Shown: one piece after another, positions 58,543 through 64,000 of the stretch | Position numbering within the stretch: position 1 is the stretch's first letter | Layout of the letters: each line of letters opens with the position of its first letter | NCBI RefSeq assembly: GCF_020520425.1 | Contig: NC_079492.1 | Span: 102,459,157 to 102,523,156 of the forward strand | Direction: 5' to 3' | Source of the DNA: Spinacia oleracea | Taxonomy: Eukaryota > Streptophyta > Magnoliopsida > Caryophyllales > Amaranthaceae | Length of the DNA stretch: 64,000 nucleotides | Program-made: the position numbers and the translations under genes | The notes under the pieces: generated by a model | Databases searched by the model: none | The model's input: the letters and a program-made list of their open reading frames with translations, nothing else | What the model was told of the DNA's origin: nothing

Positions 58543-59460
58543 TTATAGGCGTAAAGCCCTTTGACTTTTGCTTGAAAAATGCGGTGGATACTCAGAGTTT
58601 TGTAGATACCTTTGGATGTCTGTAAACCAAGGCTCATCTTTGTAAGGCTCGACGTCGTCAATAGCATGGACATATGCTGCTTTTTGATGCGTTTCAATTG
58701 TTAGGGGCATTTCAGCCATGCTATTTGGAATGTTGATCATTGATGCCAGTTTTGCCAGTGCGTCGGCGAATTGGTTCTCCTCTCTTGGGAGGTATGTGTA
58801 ACGAAGCTCTTCCACTTGCTCAGACAGCTTCTCGAGATAGGACTGGTATGGGGATAGGCTTTCGCTTCTGACTTTCCATTTCCCGCAAATCTGATTGATG
58901 ATTAGGGAGGAATCCCCGTATACTCGAAGTTTTTGGACGCCCAATGCTAAGGCGGCTTCCAGGCCCATAATGCATGCTTCATATTCGGCCGCATTATTTA
59001 TAACATTGAATTGCAACTTTGTTGATATGGGAATGTGAGTGCCGTCCGGAGCTACTAGGATTACCCCGATACCACATCCATTTTGATTTGAGGCACCGTC
59101 AAAGTGCAACGACCAACTGTCATCGCTTGTCATTAGAATTTGCTCATCGGGTAGATCGTAATCCTCCTCTTCTGCCTCGATGAGACAGTCGGCTAGGAAG
59201 TCTGAGCTTGCTGAACCCTTGATAGATTTTTGAGGAATGTACTTGAGATCTAATTCGGCTAGCATAACCAACCATCGGGACAACCGTCCGTTGAGAGCCG
59301 GCTTTTCGAATAGGTACTTGAGAGGATCTGCTTTGAAAACCACATGAACTGTGTGGGAGGGCATGTAATGCCGAAGTTTCTTTGTGGCCCAAACCAAGGT
59401 GATACTGAGTCTTTCGAGTTGAGTATATCTGGTTTCGTACTCGAGTAACTTCTAACTTAG
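58543..59460 (-). pseudogene. Tat RNase H and second (archaeal-type) RNase H
   Basis: The long frame includes the end of the first RNase H (FKADPLKYLFEKPALNGRLS, RWLVMLAELDLKYIPQKSIK), a linker, and then a second RNase H (SLHFDGASNQNGCGIGVILV, INNAAEYEACIMGLEAALAL, VYGDSSLIINQI, PREENQFADALAKLASM). D, E, D and D catalytic positions are visible in the second domain. Having both is the signature of the Tat lineage. Confidence -1.
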
Positions 59461-59835
59461 ATAGTACACAACGTTTTCTTTGCCGTCAATCTCTTGGGCG
59501 AGCATGGCCCCTACTGCCGAGTCAGTTGCTGTAAGGTAAAGCCTGAGGGGAGCCCCCGGTATTGCTGGCTTCAACACTGGTGGATTTGATAAATAGTCCT
59601 TGATGGTATCAAATGCATGTTGACAGTCTTCGTCCCATACCTTGGGCTCACTCTTGCGGAGTTTTCGAAACACTGGCTCACAAATCATGGTGACTTTTGA
59701 AATGAATCTACTGATGTATTGTAACTTGCCAAGAAACCCCCAAATTTATTTCTCATTCGCTGGCAGTTTCATGTCTAGGATGGCCTTGATTTTTGAAGGA
59801 TCAGCCTCGATGCCCCGAGACCTGATGATTACCTG
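59461..59835 (-). pseudogene. Tat reverse transcriptase, C-terminal remnant
   Basis: On the minus strand, RGIEADPSKIKAILDMKLP, FLGKLQYISRFISKVTMICE and FDTIKDYLSNPPVLKPAIPG are the thumb/connection region typical of gypsy RT. One stop (TAA for W/Q near 59742) interrupts it. The catalytic FxDD part is missing; sequence changes to copia at about 59835. Confidence -1.
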
Positions 59836-60361
59836 AGCGTTGCCGTTATAGTCTCCTTTTACGGTGCGACGCTTGACAACGTCAAAGTAACCAGTTCTCA
59901 AACAAGTAATCTCAAATCACTCAGGTATTGATGACTAGTGTCTAATAATGTAATGAAATTTACTTATGACAGATTTTCATCTCTTAAAGTAAAGTTTCAT
60001 AGGTCTCTCCGATACTAATCTTCTCAAGTAAGTATCTATGCAAATGATTGCGACAATGCCATGTCCACATAGTTCAAGAAACAGAACTACTAGTCATCTT
60101 GCATTCTGATCGTCTAGAGTTTTCTATGCGTCCACCTTTATAGAAAACTTCCGACCAGGGACCATTTTCAACTTTTGACATTCAAGTTCACTTGATAGAC
60201 ATTTCATAGTCACATTTCATATATTGTCAAATTGAAAGGACTCATCATTTAATAAACCACAAAATTAAATGGAAAAATTAATTCTATTCATTTATATGAA
60301 TGGTTAATTAAAATGTTTTACAAAGTATTAAACTCTAAAACTTTAAAACATTTATCAAAGC
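59836..60361 (-). other. Copia 3' non-coding region
   Basis: Lies downstream of the RNase H stop of the copia element. It has no ORF. The usual LTR start is not recognised before sequence changes to Tat RT, so the 3' LTR appears to be missing. Confidence -1.
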
Positions 60362-63300
60362 CATTCTCCAACATGCTTGATTCCCATAGTTGCAGTGTGC
60401 GAGTTGTGCTTCTCTTGCGGCAGAGGTTTAGTTAATGGATCTGAGATGTTGTCGTCAGTTTCAATCTTGCTTATCTCGACTCCTTTTCTTTCCACGAACT
60501 CTCGTAGAAGATAAAATCTACAAAGTACATGCTTGACTTTCTAGTGGTGTCTAGGCTCCTTTGCCTGTGCAATAGCTCCGTTATCGTCACAATATAGAGC
60601 TATTGGTCCTTTAATTGAGGGGACTACACCAAGTTCACATATGAACTTCCTTAGCAAAATAGCTCCTTTTACTTCTTCATGTGCAGCAATGTACTTTGCT
60701 TCAGTTGTAGAATCCGCAATGGTGCTTTGTTTAGAACTTTTCCAACTTACTGCACCTCCGTTGAGGCAGAAGACAAACCTAGACTGTGATTTGAAATCAT
60801 CTTTGTCGGTATGGAAAAACTTGCGTTCGTATATCCTTTAACAGTTAATTCATCATCTCCACCATAGACCAGGAAATCATCTTTGTACCTTTTCAGGTAC
60901 TTTAGAATATTCTTGGCAGCAGTCCAATGCGCCTCTCCTGGGTCTGACTGGTATCTGCTCGTCGCACTGAGTGCGTACGCAACATTCGGGCGTGTACATA
61001 TCATAGCGTACATTATTGAACCAATCAATGATGCATATGGAATCTTACTCATACGTCTACGCTCATCCAGTGTTTTGGGGTAATGAGTCTTGCTTAGATT
61101 CATTCCATTAGACATGGGTAGGTAGCCTCGCTTGGAGTCAACCATATTGAACCTTTCAAGCACCTTATTGATATAAGTTCTTTGACTAAGTCCAATCATC
61201 CTTTTAGATCTATCTCTGTAGATCTTGATGCCCAGTATGTACTGTGCTTCTCCTAGATCCTTCATCGAAATACATTTCCCTAGCCAAATCTTGACAGAGT
61301 TCAAAATAGGAATGTCATTTTCGATAAGTAATATGTCGTCGACATATAATACTAGAAAAGCAGTTTTGCTCCCACTGACTTTCTTGTATACACAAGATTC
61401 GTCTGTGTTCTTGACGAAGCCAAAGTCACTGACTGCTTCATCAAAACGTATATTTTAGCTCCTTGATGCTTGCTTCAATCCATAAATGGATTTCTTAAGC
61501 TTGCATACCTTTTTAGCATTCTTTGGATCTTCAAAACCCTCAGGCTGTGTCATAAACACAGTTTCTATTAAAACGCCGTTTAAGAAAGCGGTTTTGACAT
61601 CTATCTGCCATATTTCGTAATCGTAATAATCAGAGATTGCTAACATTATCATAATAGACTTTAGCATTGCAACTGGTGAAAAGGTTTCATCACAATCCAC
61701 ACCGTGGACTTGCCTGTATCCTTTTGCAACCAATCTAGCTTTGAAAACTTCTAGTTTCCCATCCTTGTCCCTTTTCAGTTTGAAAACCCATTTTCTTCCT
61801 ATGGCTTGGTATCCATCTGAAAAATCGACCAAATCCCAAACCATGTTTTCAGACATGGAGTCTAATTCAGATGGCATGGCTTCTTGCCATTGCTTGGAGC
61901 TAGGGCTCGTCATAGCTTCTTTGTAAGTCGCAGGTTCATCGCTTTCCAGCAATAGAATTTCATGGCTCTCATTCGTCAAAATACGTATGTATGTTTCTGG
62001 TTGAGACCTATAACTCTGCAATCTACGCGGGGTTACATTTCTAGTTGGTACTTGATTCTCACCAGATACTTCTAAAGATCTCTGAGTTTCAACCTGAATG
62101 ACATCTTGAGCATTCTCTAGAGTTTGTTACGTTGTTCGACTCGAATTTCCTCGAGGTCAACTTTTCTCCCACTCGTCATTTGGGAAATGTGATCTCTTTC
62201 CAAAAAGATACCATCTCGAGCAACAAAACACATTGTTCTCAAATGTATTATAGAAGTAATACCCCTTTGTTTCCTTTGGGTAGCCCACAAGGATACATTT
62301 GTTAGATTTTGGTTGAAGTTTGTCTTAGGGTTTGACGTATACTTCACAACCCCAAATCTTGAGAAAAGACACATTTGGAGTCTTTCCAAACCATAACTCA
62401 TATGGAGTCTTTTTTACAGCTTTAGACGGAGCTCTATTTAGTGTGAGTGCAGCTGTGTTTAGTACATGTCCCCAAAATTCTATTGGAAGTTCGGCCTGAC
62501 CCATCATTGATCGAACCACGTCTAGCAAGGTCCTGTTCCTCCGTTCTGACACACCGTTCCATTGAGGTGTTCCGGGAGGAGTCAATTCTGATAAGATTCC
62601 ACAATCTTTCAGATGGTCATCAAATTCATAGCTCAGATATTCACCGCCTCTATCAGGCCGCAGTGCTTTAATCTGCTTGCCTAGTTGATTCTCTACTTCA
62701 CTCTGAAATTCCTTGAATTTGTCAAAGGATTCAGACTTATGCTTCATTATGTAAACATAACCATATCTACTGAAGTCATCAGTGAAAGTGATAAACTAGC
62801 TGAAACCACCTCTAGCATTTGAACTCATTGGTCCACATACATCTGTATGGATTAAACCCAATAGATCAGTTGCTCTTTCTCCAGCTTTAGAGAAAGGTTT
62901 CTTTGTCATTTTTCCAAGTAAGCATGATTCGCATTTACCATAATCCTCTAAGTCAAATGGTTCTAGAATTCCTTCCTTTTGAAGTTTTTCTATGCGTTTC
63001 ATGTTAATATAGCCTAATCGATAATGCCACAGATAAGTGAGATCTGAATCATTCTTTTTGGCCTTTTTGGTATTTATGTTATAAACTTGTTTGTAGTGAT
63101 CTAGCACATAAAGTCCATTTACTAATCTAGCAGATCCATAAAACATCTCTTGAAAATAAAACGAGCAACTATTGTCTTTTATCAAAAAGCTAAATCCCTT
63201 AGCATCTAAGCAAGAAACAGAAATGATGTTTTTAGTAAGACTTGGAACTTGGAAACACTCTTCCAGTTCCAAAACTAGCCAGAGGGAAACGACAAATAAT

Positions 63301-64000
63301 AAGTTCCTACAGCTAATGCAGCAATCCTTGCTTCATCTCCCACTCGTAGGTCGACTTCACCCTTGCTTAACCTTCTACTTCTTCTTAGTCCCTATGAATT
63401 AGAACATAAGTGTGAGCCACAACCTGTATCTTATACCCAAGAAGTTGAATTTGCAAGTATACATTCTGTAACGGAAATACCTGAAGATGGAACAACAGTT
63501 CCGTTCTTCTGATCTTCCTTTAGCTTCAAGCAATCTCTCTTCCAATGCCCATTCTTCTTACAGTAGAAGCATTCAGACTCAGAAGTGGGTTGTCTCACCT
63601 TCTTCTTTTCGGACTTGGTGCCGTCAGTTTGCTTAGTTGGGCTGGCCTTCTTGCCACCTTTCTTAGCATTCCTCTTCTTCCCATATTTCTTAAACTTGCC
63701 CCCACGCACCATAAGCACATCTTGCTTATCACTTTTGAGCGCCTTTTCAGCGGTCTTCAACATACCGTGAAGCTCAGTGAGCGTTTTTTCCAGACTATTC
63801 ATGCTGTAGTTCAGCTTCAACTAATCAAACCCGCTATGAAGAGAATTGAGATGGTGTCTACAACCATTTCTTGAGAGAACTGCTGATCCAGCCGACTCAT
63901 GTTCTCAAGTCATATTCTCAATTAATCCAATCATCTTGAGAACATGTGAACTTACGGGCTCGCCCTTCTTGAGCTTGGTGTCAAGAATTTTCCTATGAGT
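59836..64000 (-). mobile_element. Ty1/copia element, 3' part to gag, truncated at both ends of view
   Basis: On the minus strand from the window end: gag with zinc knuckle CFYCKKNGHWKRDC (63580-63540), protease region (about 63430-63380), integrase (HYRLGYINMKRIEKL, TDVCGPMSSNARGG, RPDRGGEYLS, ELTPPGTPQWNGVSERRNRT), RT (KWVFKLKRDKDGKLEVFKAR, QIDVKTAFLNGVLIETVFM, LYVDDILLI) and RNase H (YASLIGSIMYAMICTRPNVA, then STTEAKYIAAHEEVKGAIL), with polyprotein end near 60362. Domain order gag-PR-INT-RT-RH defines copia. Stops occur near 61456, 62324 and 62797, among others. No LTR is seen; the 3' end is joined to the Tat RT at 59835. Confidence -1.

Larger units (their letters stand above)
37249..59835 (-). 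mobile_element. Tat-type (Ogre/Retand) Ty3/gypsy element, 3' two-thirds, with nested insertions
   Basis: Read on the minus strand: broken reverse transcriptase (59835-59461), RNase H, a second archaeal-type RNase H, integrase (58540-57747 continuing at 47940-47574), two opposite-strand genes (plus strand, 47100-45727 and 44819-40624), a polypurine tract, and a 3' LTR (39278-37249). Dual RNase H and extra genes between integrase and LTR are known marks of the Tat lineage. The 5' LTR, gag and protease are missing. A Tekay chromovirus, a solo LTR and a copia fusion interrupt it. It entered a LINE at 37249. Confidence -1.

Overview
This window is nuclear DNA from a flowering plant. Genes have GT-AG introns, the DNA between them is AT-rich, and most of the window is transposons. 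Short motifs such as CTCCCTCC termini and scattered TACTCCGTA would fit Amaranthaceae or other Caryophyllales, but that placement is only a guess.

Layout. From 1 to 29 kb there are four host genes, all on the minus strand, set among small transposons: the first three exons of a cytosolic alpha-glucan phosphorylase (1-992), a six-exon receptor-like cytoplasmic kinase (6143-8467), a nine-exon plastid anion/phosphate transporter of the PHT4 family (9492-13806), and a three-exon hotdog-fold thioesterase (26393-28953). Between them lie 5'-truncated LINEs, two SINEs with exact target-site duplications, Helitron ends, Stowaway-like MITEs, Mutator-like terminal-inverted-repeat elements and a hAT-like element, many inserted into one another. 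From 29 to 34.3 kb there is a stack of Mutator-like elements. One of them carries what looks like a captured plastid transit-peptide exon.

From 34.9 kb to the end the sequence is nested retrotransposons. A LINE (about 34.9-37.2 kb) was hit by a hAT-like element and then by a large Ty3/gypsy element of the Tat (Ogre/Retand) type lying on the minus strand (37249 to about 59835). The Tat element has its 3' LTR, integrase, two RNase H domains and part of the reverse transcriptase. Between integrase and 3' LTR it carries two decayed genes on the opposite strand. One encodes a plant mobile domain (PMD) protein. The other resembles the PMD/DUF7745-like group. Each has its own TATA box and a shared upstream dyad motif that also occurs in the LTR. 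A solo LTR interrupts the PMD gene, and a complete but inactivated Tekay-type chromovirus (47941-57746) splits the Tat integrase. A Ty1/copia element on the minus strand (about 59836-64000) is fused to the broken Tat reverse transcriptase and runs off the end.

The most unusual part is the pair of intron-bearing antisense genes in the Tat element with their shared promoter module. Nested insertions with intact target duplications allow a relative order of events to be read at many points. Similarity calls rest on recognised motifs read by eye; no database search was run.
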